Source of the DNA: Megamerina dolium
Taxonomy: Eukaryota; Arthropoda; Insecta; Diptera; Megamerinidae
DNA: 64,000 nt
Direction: 5' to 3'
Assembly: GCA_963854835.1 (NCBI GenBank)
Contig: OY978525.1
Coordinates: forward strand, 83,254,333-83,318,332
In this document: piece by piece, positions 44,796-56,074 of the stretch
Position numbering within the stretch: the stretch's first letter is position 1
How the letters are laid out: each line of letters starts with the position of its first letter
Notes under the pieces: generated by a model
Database searches by the model: none
What the model was told of the DNA's origin: nothing
Seen by the model: only the letters and a program-made list of their open reading frames with translations
Made by a program: the position numbers and the translations under genes

Positions 44796-46139
44796 ATGGA
44801 TGTGTTGCCGTCAACATCACAAGCCGCACCAACATCAATAAGTACCGAAAGTAGTTTGAAACATATGCCTTCTCACGATGTTCCTGCTTTTGGTATGTCT
44901 TCTGATTTGACTGGTCTGAATCTGCCAACTAAACAGGATATTTTAAGATGCTATTTTTTCTTGGCCGAACGTGCTAAAATGCAAAGTAAAATGTTTTCAT
45001 ATAAAACATTTACTCCTCAAGTGACAGACAAATTGATTGGAATTTGGAGCAAACTAAATATTGAAATTATATGCAAACGAAATATTGTTAGAAAATTGAA
45101 TACCTTGCTTGACAAATACTACACTGCAGATAAATGCAAAGCAAAAGGCTCCAGTCTCACATCTTTCTTACGATCCATAAAAGAATTATTTTACATTGGG
45201 AAATGTAAATGTGACTTGAAAGCTGCTCTATGCTCATGTGGAATGATTCCAGAAGAGTTGAAAGAGTTTATGATGGATCAAAATAATGACAGAAGATCTA
45301 CGATACCGGAATACCAGACAGAAATTGAAGAGCAAGCACCTACATCTACAATAATAGAAACAATTGAAGAGAGCCAGGGTCTAACATACGTGCCAGAAGA
45401 AGACCAGGAAAGTGATTATGAGCATAGTACACATTTAGTAGAAGCACAAAATGCATCTCAAACGAAACGAGGACCATATACACCCAGATATGATGCTTTC
45501 AAGTTTGCTATGATGTGTGACAGATTTGGTGTGTCAGATAGAATAGCATCAGCATTGGCAACATCTCTTATGGAAGACATTGGCGTCAAAGATGGTCATG
45601 GCAATCTTGTCATTATGGACAAGTCTAAAGTTCGTAGAGAAAAAGTTAAATGTAGACAAAAAGTGCTTCATAATCGGTATGATGCTTCCAATTTAATTGC
45701 ATTTTCATTCGACGGCAGAAAAAATGATTCTTTAACGATGGAAAAAATCGATAACAAATTTCGTCCAAGGATGGTGAAAGAACCTCACCTAGTTGTTTTA
45801 AAGGAACCACATTCCCAATTATTAGGCTACATAAAAGTAGAAAATGAAGATTCTGAACACAAAGTCATCAAATTGAACGAATTTTTCATCAACAAAGCAA
45901 TGTCTCTAGATTCTTTGATTGGCATATGCTGTGATGGTGAGCGAGCAAATACTGGCATAAGAAATGGAATTTTGCGACGATTCGAAATGCAGTTAAACAG
46001 ACCACTGCATTGGTTTGTGTGCCTTCTCCACTTTAACGAGCTTCCGTTACGGCATTTGTTTGACACTTTGGAGAAATCATCCACCACTGGACCACGAACG
46101 ACAACCGGAACGTTGAGCAAACAAATAGAAACTATATAA
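44796..46139 (+). CDS. Putative DDE/RNase H-like transposase of unknown superfamily (truncated)
   Basis: 447 codons from ATG 44796. Residues 1-45 are Ser/Thr-rich. Residues 50-150 include an HTH-like stretch and a Cys cluster (KCKCDLKAALCSCG). Residues 215-260 hold SQTKRGPYTPRYDAFKFAMM and an Arg/Lys-rich linker (KVRREKVKCRQK). Then SFDGRKNDSL (Asp306), GICCDGERANTG (Asp380) and WFVCLLHFNELPLRHLF (about 408-424). The spacing D...D-G-N-x-G...H-x-N-E suggests a metal-binding RNase H-type catalytic core; this is inference. Continuation after 46140 is in other frames, so the native protein was probably about 200 residues longer. Confidence 0.75.
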   Translation: MDVLPSTSQAAPTSISTESSLKHMPSHDVPAFGMSSDLTGLNLPTKQDILRCYFFLAERAKMQSKMFSYKTFTPQVTDKLIGIWSKLNIEIICKRNIVRKLNTLLDKYYTADKCKAKGSSLTSFLRSIKELFYIGKCKCDLKAALCSCGMIPEELKEFMMDQNNDRRSTIPEYQTEIEEQAPTSTIIETIEESQGLTYVPEEDQESDYEHSTHLVEAQNASQTKRGPYTPRYDAFKFAMMCDRFGVSDRIASALATSLMEDIGVKDGHGNLVIMDKSKVRREKVKCRQKVLHNRYDASNLIAFSFDGRKNDSLTMEKIDNKFRPRMVKEPHLVVLKEPHSQLLGYIKVENEDSEHKVIKLNEFFINKAMSLDSLIGICCDGERANTGIRNGILRRFEMQLNRPLHWFVCLLHFNELPLRHLFDTLEKSSTTGPRTTTGTLSKQIETI

Positions 46140-46740
46140 TTAAAGTATATACGCCAATGTACTTCAATATTAAATATTACAACTCTGTCGTGCACGGTAG
46201 TGTATTATTTTATAAATTCATACGTTGGACTCAATATTTGGATTCGAATTTAAGCCAAATTGTAAATAATGTTGTTAAAGAAAACTCGTATTATGCTCAT
46301 TCAGAAAACATTTTATTGGCAATGTTGTTCGACGATGAAAAAAAAAATACGCGACTTAGCTCTAAAAAAAATTTTACACTACCGTAACCATGTGGAAGAT
46401 CCGATGCTACTGAGAGTTTATAAAAATCCTAATCATAAACTTCAATTGCACAGATTTTACGAATATGATTGACATGAATGATAATTCAATCTTATTCGAA
46501 CCACCATTCACTCGAAATATTCCTTATGAATATCTACAACAATATTTAGAAGACATTGATCCACCGCTGCCTGATCCGAAAATTCCAGTACACATACAAG
46601 GAACGGAAAGACATGTTCAATTGCTGGCTAGTGTATCCAAAAGAGTTTTAGAACATAATCGAGAAGGAGTTATGGCGGTGACATTAGAAAGTCGTGAAAA
46701 ATTCGCTAAACTTGACAGCAAGAAAGACTTTCAAAAATAA
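46140..46740 (+). pseudogene. Frameshifted C-terminal part of the same transposase
   Basis: Pieces in alternating frames: KKIRDLALKKILHYRNHVED (46340-46400), LQLHRFYEYD, then an open 91-codon end from 46465 with PPFTRNIPYEYLQQYL, IHIQGTERHVQLLASVSKRV-like and LESREKFAKLDSKKDFQK. These match the order of the C-terminus in related repeats (QxxERxVKLV...SRK...TKKDF), so the gene is broken only after residue 447. Confidence 0.7.
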
Positions 46741-46919
46741 CTCCTTCGCGTTTATTTCCTAAAACTCTTCGTTTTGTTTCTTAATTACTGAATTCAATTA
46801 ATTTTTTTTATTAATTACATTTTATATGCTTTTATTATTTGTTATGTTGAATTTTAGAAGAAAAAAATAAAGTAAAATATGCTTTGTTTACTCTTTGTCT
46901 TAAATTCGATATAGGTCGT

Positions 46920-47063
46920 GAATGAAAAAACCTATTTTGAAAAATCCGGGGGCTCGAAAATCATTTTAGAGCTATGGTTTCTTTGGAAAAGTATCTTCAA
47001 ATGACCCGTAGAACAAGAATCTCGATGAGCCCCTTTCGGCCCCCTACAATTTGACCCATCCTA

Positions 47064-47064
<1 letters not shown>
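46920..47064 (-). repeat. Right terminal inverted repeat
   Basis: Inverted partner of the left end; carries an extra GGGGGCC segment near 47033-47043 not present at the left. Confidence 0.9.

Positions 47065-47109
<45 letters not shown>
47065..47109. repeat. (TA)n microsatellite, right part
   Basis: Continuation of the TA tract interrupted by the transposon; SINE copy 9 follows at once. Confidence 0.9.
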
Positions 47110-47112
<3 letters not shown>

Positions 47113-47453
47113 ACTTAAAGCCCTGAAGGGCTCATTGACCGAGCGTCTCTTCCATTACTGTTGTGCATGTTAAATTTTGGACAGTATTAGAAGGGACCTA
47201 CTTGTTTTAGCCGGTTCTGAACGGCAGAACCCTTGTGACATCACTTTTTCTGAGATTTGTCACAGAGTTCTTTTAGAAGGTTTTTCATGGCAAGTTGTTA
47301 CTGTCGGAAGAATTGCCAATTGCTTCCCGACAGGTGGGTACCGTTCAAAAGAAAAATCTTTTCGTTATTAAATTTGTTATGCATCAGCCGGGGATTGAAC
47401 CACGACCTACAGATCAGAAGACCAACACACTAACCAATGAGCTACGGCACCCC
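47110..47453 (-). mobile_element. tRNA-derived SINE, copy 9
   Basis: Nearly full length: head at 47453 (GGGGTGCCGTAGCTCATTGG), B box GTTCAATCCCC, body leftward to the TACTTAAAGCCCTGAAGGGC tail next to the TA tract. Confidence 0.93.
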
Positions 47454-47511
47454 ACATACAAGAAATACCTATTTTAAATCTTCTTCCTCAAATAAATATA
47501 TTGTAACGAGT

Positions 47512-47940
47512 ATCGCTGGTTGGTTACTTATCATTATTGTGAATAACACGAATGTTGGCAGCATCGAAACGAATGTCAAGAAAAAGAAAGAGGCGATATC
47601 AAGAACACGCCAACGAGAAAGAAAGAGATGAATCTCGGCTACGATAAAGGAAGATTCTGGAGTGTTGCCAACAGAGTATAAATAGAAGCAGTGTTGACAA
47701 AAGCAAGTCGATCGAATTCTGAACGTGACTGCGCAAACATCGATACAGTATCATAGGCAAAATGTGCAAGTATATTAAAAGAGTTATTGAAAATAGTTGA
47801 TTGGAAACAGAGTTGATCAATTAAATTGTTGCTGTGTATAGTTGTACAAACTAAGTGTTGCAATTATTTTTGAAAGGATCCAGTGATCGAACAAGGTTGA
47901 TTCAAATGGAATTACACGTTCACAAAATAAAAATGTAACA
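47512..47940 (+). repeat. 5' LTR, 429 bp
   Basis: TGTAACGAGTATC...AAAAATGTAACA, with TG/CA ends and short inverted termini TGTAAC/GTAACA. A TATAAATAGAAGC box-like sequence lies at about 47678. Confidence 0.9.
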
Positions 47941-47942
47941 AT

Positions 47943-47960
47943 TGGTGTCAGAAGTTGGTT
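47943..47960 (+). other. Primer binding site
   Basis: TGGTGTCAGAAGTTGG lies two bases after the LTR, the usual position for a tRNA primer site in this gypsy group. Confidence 0.75.
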
Positions 47961-48126
47961 TCTGTAAAGATGGTGAAAATTGACCAGCTAAAAGTGGACT
48001 GAAAAAAAAAGTTGTCAGAGATGAATCTATCGTCATCAGGTACAAAAGTAGAACTGTTGGTAAAGCTATAAGGGTATTAAGGTAGAAGAACATGAGTTCT
48101 TTGAGGAAGCCGATGTACATGCAGTT

Positions 48127-48900
48127 ATGCACGCTGAAGAAGAGAGCAAGATAGATTCGAGTAGTCAACTAATAGAATTCATGAAATCCATGATGCAACA
48201 GCAGTTACAAGAAAATGCATCTCGGCAAGAAAATACTATGGGAGAGTTCCAGACAACAATTGATTCTAAGCTTCAAGAACATATGGTAATTCAAGGGGGC
48301 GTTATTAGTGAATTGCGTATGGAAATTCAAGAACATTCGGTTCGCCAAGAACACGTCATCGAAAATCTACAAAAATAAATTGAGATTAGATTAACAACCA
48401 TTAATGAAAAAGTCACGGATCTAAAGGAACATGTAGATGACTTGGAAGTTAAGTTCGAGAAATTACAGCATGAACTAAAAATAAATGGACCAGCCACATC
48501 AGTGATTATAGGTTCAAGTAAAATCAAACTAAAGCCACCAACATTTGACGGAAGTACGCCATTCAATATCTTCAAGCTTCAATTCAAGACAACATATTCG
48601 AAGAAACAATGGAATGATAGTGACAAAACCGCTGCTTTAATAGTCGCATTAAAAGGCCATGCTTCCAAAGTGTTAAAAATGGTTCCAGAGAAAGATCGTG
48701 GTAGCTATCAATCATTGATGGAGACACTCCAGCGCAAATATGGAAATTAATATAAGAGTCAATTGCATCGAGTGGAATTGAGATCGCGAGTGCAACGGAG
48801 TAATGAGAGCCTTCAGGAATTCGCTTCCGATATTGAGCGCTTCATAGATGGTATACGCGACGGAGACAAAGCGTGCCCTCGTCATGTCACCAAGGAATAC
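48127..48900 (+). pseudogene. gag remnant with coiled coil
   Basis: Two stretches (48127-48378 and 48442-48750) split by a TAA. The first is heptad-like and Gln/Glu-rich, a probable coiled coil. The second encodes KIKLKPPTFDGSTPFNIFKL then QFKTTYSKKQWNDSDKTAAL, a capsid-like domain. Homology continues to about 48900 (ESLQEFASDIERF) after another stop; the nucleocapsid zinc knuckle is missing. Confidence 0.8.
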
Positions 48901-49236
48901 ATATGCCGAAACAGCCAGTAGTGCCTTGACGTTTGAAGCCGCCAGTTTGATATGTCCACCAATGCCACGGGTACGATTTTAGTCAACGCATACTACGCTA
49001 TGCAAATGTCGAGTTACCATTGAACATCGGTTACAAGCGTAGTGGGAACATCAAACGAGTACTGGCATATCAACGCCAACAGGTCCCAGCAAAATCAGAA
49101 GCGGTGATTTGGGCACAGATGAATGTGGATGATGGGACAGGCAAGTTGTGGGTAGTGGAAGCTAATAAAAATATTACTTGGTCGGACGTTAGTGGAACCT
49201 AAAAAAAATGGAATGGTACCGGTGCGAATATTAAAT

Positions 49237-49296
49237 CCAACTAATACATGTGCTTACCAAACTTTTTGTTGTTTGATAAGCACATGTATTGGTTGG
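49237..49296. repeat. 26-bp hairpin inverted repeat
   Basis: Arms 49237-49262 (starts CCAACTAATACATGTGCTTA) and 49271-49296 (ends GCACATGTATTGGTTGG) pair at 24 of 26 positions around an 8-nt loop. It lies at the gag-pol deletion point. Confidence 0.9.
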
Positions 49297-49312
49297 ATAG
49301 GCTTCACTACTA

Positions 49313-50590
49313 TTGGAGAACTACAGTTCAACCATCGTGAAGCATCACATTGACACCGATGATTCTAGACCAATTCGTCAACCACCACGACGAGTTCCAT
49401 TGGCCAAAAGAGACGAAGACATTAAGCTGATTTCCGATATGCAGAAACAAGGTGTTATTGAACCATCAGCGAGTCCATGGAGTTCACCAGTTGTGCTGGT
49501 AAGGAAGAAGGATGGAAGTACTCGATTCTGTGTGGATTACAGAAAGCTAAATGATATCACAAAAAAATACAGCTATCCACTGCCAAGAATCGATGACACT
49601 CTGGACACGCTATCTGATGCGAAGTGGTTCTCAACTCTTGATCTGCAAAGTGGCTACTGGCAAGTGGAACTTGGTAAGGAGGACAAAGAGAAAACAGCTT
49701 TCAGGCCTATTCCGTCGAATCTTCAAGAGTTAAGAATCTTCCTAGGCTTATGCACCTACTATAGACGATTTGTTCCTGGATTTGCAAACATCGCTAGCAG
49801 TATGCATGAATTAACAAGAAAGAACAAACCATTTATGTGGGGCGAGGAATAACAGAAAGCATTCGAACAGCTGAAAGAAAGACTCTGTTCAGCACCAGTA
49901 TCTGGTCAAAAGTTTGTGTTGGACACAGATACGAGTGGCTATGGAATAAGCGGTGTGCTCTCTCAGATCATAGATGGGCAAGAAAAAGTAACAGCATACT
50001 TCAGTAAAATCCTGTCGAAGCCAGATAGAAACTACTGTCACTCGAAGAGAGTTGCTCCCGATACTGGAATGTATAAAGTATTTCGATAAATACTTGTACA
50101 GTCAGTCATTTCATCTAAGAACTGATCACTCAGCGCTAAAGTGGTTATTACAATTTAAAAGCCCAAAAGGGCAATTAGCGCGATGGATTGAAAGGTTACA
50201 GAGTTATGACTTTATTATCGAGCACCGTAAAGGACATCACGGCAACGCGGATGCTCTATCTCGTCATCCTTGCAAAATGGAATGCAAACATTGTTCTGGA
50301 GTGGAAAGCAAGAAGCACATTGTCTACATACGACTTACGAATATATTGCCGAGGAGTCATGTACCACCGAACGAGTGCAAGAAGATCAGCGGAATGACCC
50401 AGATGTCGTAAAGATTATGGAATACAACGAGCAGGGCGTTCGTCTAGATTGGCAAGAAATGGCTAATAAGAGCCCAATAGCAAAGCCTTACTGGGCGCAG
50501 TGCCAAAGCCTGCACTTACGAGACGGATGTTTATTCCGAGCATGGGAAAGTGAAGATGGAAAAATCACTAATGATCTTCTAGTGCGGCAA
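49313..50590 (+). pseudogene. pol remnant: RT (deleted), RNase H, start of integrase
   Basis: RT from about 49340: PPRRVPLAKRDEDIKLISDM, GVIEPSASPWSSPVVLVRKK, DGSTRFCVDYRKLND and FSTLDLQSGYWQVELGKEDK. After EKTAFR the sequence jumps to PIPSNLQELRIFLGLCTYYR, so the YxDD active site is deleted. RNase H follows (VLDTDTSGYGISGVLSQIID, RTDHSALKWLLQFKSPKGQL, GNADALSRHPC). The integrase zinc-finger region begins and is cut off at 50600. Confidence 0.9.
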
Positions 50591-50602
50591 TATATATTAA
50601 TA

Positions 50603-51002
50603 TTATTACGTTTTCATTTTATTAACTTTTGATTCTATTTGAATCAACCTTGTTCGATCACTGGATCCTGTCAAAAATAATTGCAACACTTATATTGTAC
50701 AACTATATACAGCAACAATTTATTTAATCAACTCTATTTACAATTAACTATTTACAATAACTCTTTAATGTACTTGCAACTTTTGCCTCTGATACTGTAT
50801 CGATGTCTGAGCGATCACTTTCGGGATTCAATTGATTTATACTGATACTCTGTGGTACCACTCCAGAATCTTCCTTTATCGTAGTCGCGATTCTTCTCTT
50901 TCTTTCTCGTTGGCTTGTTCTGGTTATCGCCTATTTCTTTTTGTTGACATTCATTTCGAGGGTGCCAATATTCGTGTCATTCACAATTAGTGATAAGTAA
51001 CA
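50603..51002 (-). repeat. Second LTR copy, inverted
   Basis: The reverse complement shares long stretches with 47512-47940: GGATCCAGTGATCGAACAAG, AACGAGAAAGAAAGAGA, TACGATAAAGGAAGATTCTG. It lacks about the first 20 bp of the LTR at its 51002 end. Confidence 0.92.
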
Positions 51003-51029
51003 TTATTTTTTCACATGAAAAAAGTACTG

Positions 51030-51603
51030 TTGAAGTTGTGAAATTAATTCGACTTTGAGTAAAAATTATGTTAATCTTAGAACAGAGATGGTTTGCAAGT
51101 TTTCGTGAAAATAATTTTTGCCATGAGGATGATACGCATACCGGTGCTCCAAAAAAAGTTATGGACGTAGAAGTTCACAGTTTGTGTGATGAAAATCAAT
51201 GTCAAACTGCCACAGCTGAACGTTATAACAAGAAATTATGCAATTAATTAATGCTGTGGAGAAAAAACCATTTACTGGAGAAGGATGTCGAAAAGTGATT
51301 TTGCTGTAAGACAACGCTCATCAACATACAGCAAAAGCAACTTAGGAACTCATCTTCTCTTTACGCTGGAAAGTATACCAGCATGCGGCGTATTCTCCAG
51401 ACTTGGGTCCTTCCTACTACCACTTATTCAGATCAATGCAGTCTTATTTGGCCGACCAGCGATTCTGCAAAGTTGAAATTGTGCAAAAATCGCTCGATGA
51501 CTATTTTACCTCAAAATCACAAAGTTTCTATCGCGAGGGGATACATAAATGGAAAAAGACCATAGATAGTAATGGCGAATATTTCAATTATTTAGCTTTG
51601 TAA
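51030..51603 (+). pseudogene. mariner (irritans-type) transposase relic, internally deleted
   Basis: The N-terminal piece HTGAPKKVMDVEVHSLCDEN then jumps to ERYNKKLMQLINAVEKK, ILLQDNAHQHTAKAT and AAYSPDLGPSYYHLFRSMQS followed by SFYREGIHKWKKTIDSNGEY. The central catalytic part is missing. Related to the 41.3-42.3 kb copy. Confidence 0.85.
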
Positions 51604-51619
51604 GAAGTATTTTTAATAA

Positions 51620-53040
51620 AGTCGAAATTTATGAATAACATTTATTTTTAGTCCTATTACACTGTTGACATAGAGAAAAACTGAATATTTCTTATAATTT
51701 GTTACGTCGTGTTCGGGGTTAGAAAAGGTGGAGCACAAATTCAAATACATGTGAACAGTGAATTGGAGATTATGTTGGCACGGAGTTTTACCTTGACCCA
51801 ACAACAAAATGGCGATGAGATAACGCTTCATATATTGTAGTTGCATACTTTTCAACATTAATACTTCAAAGTTGACACTGAAGTTGGCGATAAAGTACTC
51901 CATGAGTTTGGGTACTAATACAGTAACAACAATAACGTGTTATAGATGTGGTACACAAACCGGAAAAGTTACTGCCACTAGGCGACAACAACTGGGAAAG
52001 GTTCAAATTGCTATGGTGTCGTTTAAAAACAAGTTTCGACGACTCACTTGTTTACGAGTATTATCAACGACATATAATTTGACCCTTTCGTTCGTCCTGC
52101 TCTCTCTATCTCTCCCTCACACCCCAAACTGTCATATTATGTACGTTGTACGTGTTATGTTTCAATAAAAATTATTGCAATATAACAACCACAAATCTCA
52201 TACAAAATTGTGTAGCAAGAGGAGTCGGTTGTTGCAGTCAGTTATGCATAAATGTATTAACTCGGTTGACGATGTATGTAAAGTATTTAAAAGTTTCTCA
52301 TTAACATAACTACTATTACTTATATTTTTTCAATTAAAACTGTAAACTACAAAAGTTGTATTTATTTTCCGAAATGGTAAAAAAAAGACTAGTCCCTATA
52401 AATGTACAACTGACCGGAAAAATTGTACTTTACAAACAAATAGGGATCTGTGATTGCAATAGATATTACTAAATATGTATATTAATTAATTTAAACATTT
52501 ATCGCCAACTTATCTCTAAAGGGACAGATCGATTGAAATCTAGAGATTAATCCCGGATTAGTCTCTTTACAGATTAGTCGCACAATTTTTTGTAGAGATT
52601 TTGCGACCATTGTGGTATTTATGTGGTACAAATCTACGCACTGCTTCATAGTATTTGCGTGTTATTCTACCAAACGCAGCTCGAATTATACTAAACACAA
52701 CTAAAGTAGAAAAGACAAAAGGAATGTTCTCGTACTCCAAGTTATCAAAAGTTATTACAAACTACCACAGTTTTTACGTTCGCATACTCCAAAAACTTGC
52801 AAAGTAGGGAAAATTGAGAGAGCAAAATGACATTTCAGTTTCAGGGAAAGTTGCAAAATTTTACTGGAAAATTTGTACTTGTAGAAACTTGCATGTTAGA
52901 AAAACAGCTGATCGCAAACAAACGAACAATTCCAATTTACTTAATGGAATATCAGTGGAGGCGAAATTCTGCAGCTTGGAAAGAAACTACAAGAGTTTCT
53001 TTCAATAATTCGAAAACAGGAAGTGCTAGACAGACCTGCC
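51620..53040. other. Unassigned sequence
   Basis: AT-rich. A 76-codon stretch at 52827 (MTFQFQGKLQNFTGKFVLVE) has no domain I recognise and may be the 5' part of the LOA-like element that follows. No RNA genes seen. Confidence 0.3.
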
Positions 53041-53045
53041 CATAT

Positions 53046-54840
53046 CAAGACAGCTAAGACCCAGACTTAAGAGTAACAGGGCAAAAGTCAAGACTGTTGC
53101 TGAAGAGCAACCTTCGACCTCGGCGGCGGCTCGTGCGCAAGCACATAGCCGAAATCCGAAAACGGTTTCCAGCACCGCAAAGCCAGCACCTATAGCAGAG
53201 AAGGGCACCAGTGCCCGGCGTCCAAAACCATCTCTGCTCTCTGGTCGTCTCAGGAAATGGGAACGCACAAATAAATGGTCTGCAGACAAAAACATGTAAG
53301 TTGATCTACGACGTAAATGCTGACCGACCCAGGGCAGCGTTACTCATTAACAAAAATATTAAATTTCTTCCAATTTCAGAGCTCCTACGATACAGGTAGA
53401 AGTGCCCAGTGCCACAGGAAGAAAAATTGTAATACTGGCCTCCTTGTACCTTCCTGGTGATGATTAGGGGGAGGCGGTGTCCCAGGAGCTCCAGCAACTC
53501 ATGGGTTACTGCCTCACTCGGAATCTTCAATGGGTGATGTGTTGCGGCGCTAATGCACATCATACGGTATGGAAGCACGGATACAAACATTCGAGGTGAG
53601 TAACTTTTTCATTTCATTACTACTAACAACATTGTGGTGTTAAATAGGGGAAATGAACCAACTTTTGTAAATGCAATCAGGGGGAGGTGTTAGATCTTAC
53701 TCTAACCAGTGCATTTATATCTAATAATATTTCTAACTGGAGGGTGTTAGATGAAGTCTCCTTGTCAGATCATCGTTATATACGCTTTGACCTGAAAGGG
53801 GAAGTTGAAGACATCTTCGAAATTAGAAATGTTAGGAAGACCAATTGGTCACTGTATAACTTCTACTTAGATCAAAATTTAGGGTGCCTAAGTGAGAGAA
53901 TTAACAATTCTCAAGAACTGGACCTCGAGGTCAGGAAACTTGAAAAAACAATAACTGAAGCTTTCGAAAAGAGCTGCGACTTGGTGGTGAAGAAACGTTC
54001 TAGGAACGTCCCTTGGTGGAGCGAGGAACTTAACAAGTTACGCAAGAAAGCACGTCAGCTTTTTAATAGAGCCAAGTCCAATGGGGACTGGGTATCCTAT
54101 AAATGTGCCTTAACGGCTTACAACAGCAAACTGAGAGAATCTAAGAGAGATTCATGGAAAAGGTTCTGCGAGGAGATTGAGGAGCTCCCAGTAGCTAGCG
54201 GATCACACGCCCAAATCCTTTCGGCCCATATGCCTAACATCCTTCCTGCTAAAAGCAGTGGAAAAATTTATAGATCAGTACATCAGAGAACTTATCTTAA
54301 AGATACACCACTCTATACTGAACAATATGCGTACCAGTCAGGCAAAGCGACTGAGACTGCAATACATTGCCTAACGAGTAAAATCGAACAGGCTTTGGAG
54401 GGTAAAGAAATAGCTCTTTGTACATCGGTTGACATTACAGGAGCTTTTGATAATGCTACTTTCAGGTCTATTGAGGAAGGTATGGTCAGGAAGCAAATTC
54501 ATAGACTGATCATAACATGGGTTCTTAATATGCTGAAAAACAGGACAATAATTTACGAAATGGGGACAGAAAAATTAATTCCAAGTCAACCAAGGATTGT
54601 CCTCAAGGAGGCGTTTTATCGCCACTCCTATGGTTATTGGTCAGTCAAAAACTTTTACAAACTCTCGATGATCTCGGATACGAAGTTCAGGGCTTTGCAG
54701 ATGACTTAATAATTATGGTTAGAGGCAAATTTGACTCTACCATAACTGAGCGTATGCAACTAGCTTTTGACATCACACAAGATTGGTGCCAAGAGAAAGA
54801 ACTTTCGATAAACCCTAGCAAAACGACGTTAGTACCATAA
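53046..54840 (+). pseudogene. LOA-like non-LTR retrotransposon, broken
   Basis: Order: an Ala/Pro/Ser-rich ORF1-like linker (EEQPSTSAAARAQAHSRNPK), an endonuclease fragment (TGRKIVILASLYLPGD, CGANAHHTVW), then a long open stretch 53687-54709 with VSLSDHRYIRFDL (endonuclease SDH), KKRSRNVPWWSEELNKLRKK, YQSGKATETAIHCLTSKIEQ and DITGAFDNATF. A frame change leads to DDLGYEVQGFADDLIIMVRG (FADD active site) and SINPSKTTLVP at 54834. Residue patterns fit the LOA/Bilbo group. Frameshift near 54600 removes the PQGGVLSP block from frame. Confidence 0.85.
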
Positions 54841-56070
54841 ATGTTTAGGCATACCAAGTGTGAGTATTGAAACTAATCACATGGACTACACATATGGGGT
54901 AAATCGATTATGGATTGTAGATTGTAGGTTGGTGTGTGGGTAGATCTGTATGTGGATAGTTTTATGAAAAATTGCATAGAAGCTGCCAGCCTCCTGAAAG
55001 CAGTAGTAGTTGTGAATTAGCAGGTAATAGCTCAGAAGTGTATACTGCAATTCTTACGAAGCCCTTCAATATTAGTGTTTAAAGATTTGTTTTGTTTTAA
55101 ATGGTCAAGTGTTAGAATATAACATAGTGAAAATATTGCGTACCTTGCGAGGCCCTCTAGTATATAAGTGTAAAAATAATTAAATGCAAAATGGTAGAAT
55201 TAAACACCTAAATAAAGGAAGCAAACATTTAAATAAAATTGCACATCAAAATATCATCACGAGAAATAAAAAGAGTGAGTCCTAACATTGTGAGGTATTT
55301 AAGTAAGTGCCGTCATCTTCTAGAGAAGAAAACATAACACTACCCTCTGGCGGAAGCGCAATTTTTTCAAAATACCAAAAACCAGAGGATGTTTAAAATC
55401 TATTTCATATTTTACGTAGGTTTTTGGGACACCCTGTAAGATTGTTGGCCCTCAGATCTGTAGGAACGAAGAAAGTAATGTGTATAATATCACTGTTCAT
55501 TATGTTGTATGTATGCAATTATTGTAACTTACCTAAAAATATGTCCGGATGCCCATTAAAAGTTTTTCATTTTGGTGTTGAGAAAACTGAAGTATAAAAA
55601 AAAACAGAAATTACTTGAAAGTTAAGTTTTACAATTTTTCTATTTGATTTAAAAACGCAAATTCTTATGCAAAACACATTAGTTTGAAAAAGTCGGTGTA
55701 ACATTATTGAAGCCGGCGTAACTTAATTGATAATTCTTTAACACCGTTATTACAGATAAGAATACTAATATTAACAAAGAGATTATCTACGACATAATGG
55801 CTAGTATTATTCATCTCGCGCGAGAAGCATCTCGTTGTAAGATGAAATATCGATTTATATGAAAATTGAAATTATTGATCTCGGCGGTATAGTAGTAGCG
55901 CGATACGAAATTGACATTGTGTGCAAGTTAATTGTGTAATTTGTTAAAAGTGGTTTATGTTGAAGAAAAGTAAATAATGAAGTCTAAGTCTTAGAACTGA
56001 GAGAGACAAGAGAACGCTAGAGATAAGAAATACCTCATGTTAGATATGAATAATAGCAAATTGCACAATA
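54841..56070. other. Unassigned sequence
   Basis: No gene recognised. A TACCCTCTGGCGG (reverse CCGCCAGAGGGTA) near 55341-55353 repeats the core of the CTCF-like word at 44501, without its flank. Confidence 0.3.
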
Positions 56071-56074
56071 TTCA

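Larger units (their letters stand above)
44247..47064 (+). mobile_element. DNA transposon of unrecognised superfamily, 2.8 kb, 140-bp TIRs
   Basis: Inverted ends TTAGGGTGGGTCAAATT (44247) and TTAGGATGGGTCAAATT (reverse of 47064) extend inward about 140 bp (44247-44386 and 46920-47064), including CCAAAGAAACCATAGCTCTA. It sits inside a TA microsatellite, so the target duplication cannot be measured; TA or TATA-type is likely. It carries a single plus-strand gene whose N-terminal 447 codons are open and whose C-terminal third is frameshifted. The protein resembles uncharacterised proteins repeated in many arthropod and cnidarian genomes, from memory, but I cannot name the superfamily. Confidence 0.85.
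47512..51002 (+). mobile_element. Ty3/gypsy element bounded by LTRs in inverted orientation
   Basis: A forward LTR (47512-47940), primer site, gag, partial reverse transcriptase, RNase H and the start of integrase read rightward. They are then cut by a second copy of the same LTR on the opposite strand (50603-51002). A normal provirus has direct LTRs, so this is a rearranged or composite structure. Internal deletions remove the gag C-terminus with protease and the polymerase active site. Confidence 0.88.

Noticed and set aside
53687..54709. 340-codon frame as a host gene
   Set aside because: It contains an endonuclease SDH motif and reverse transcriptase blocks, continuing into FADD in another frame; it is a LOA-like element.
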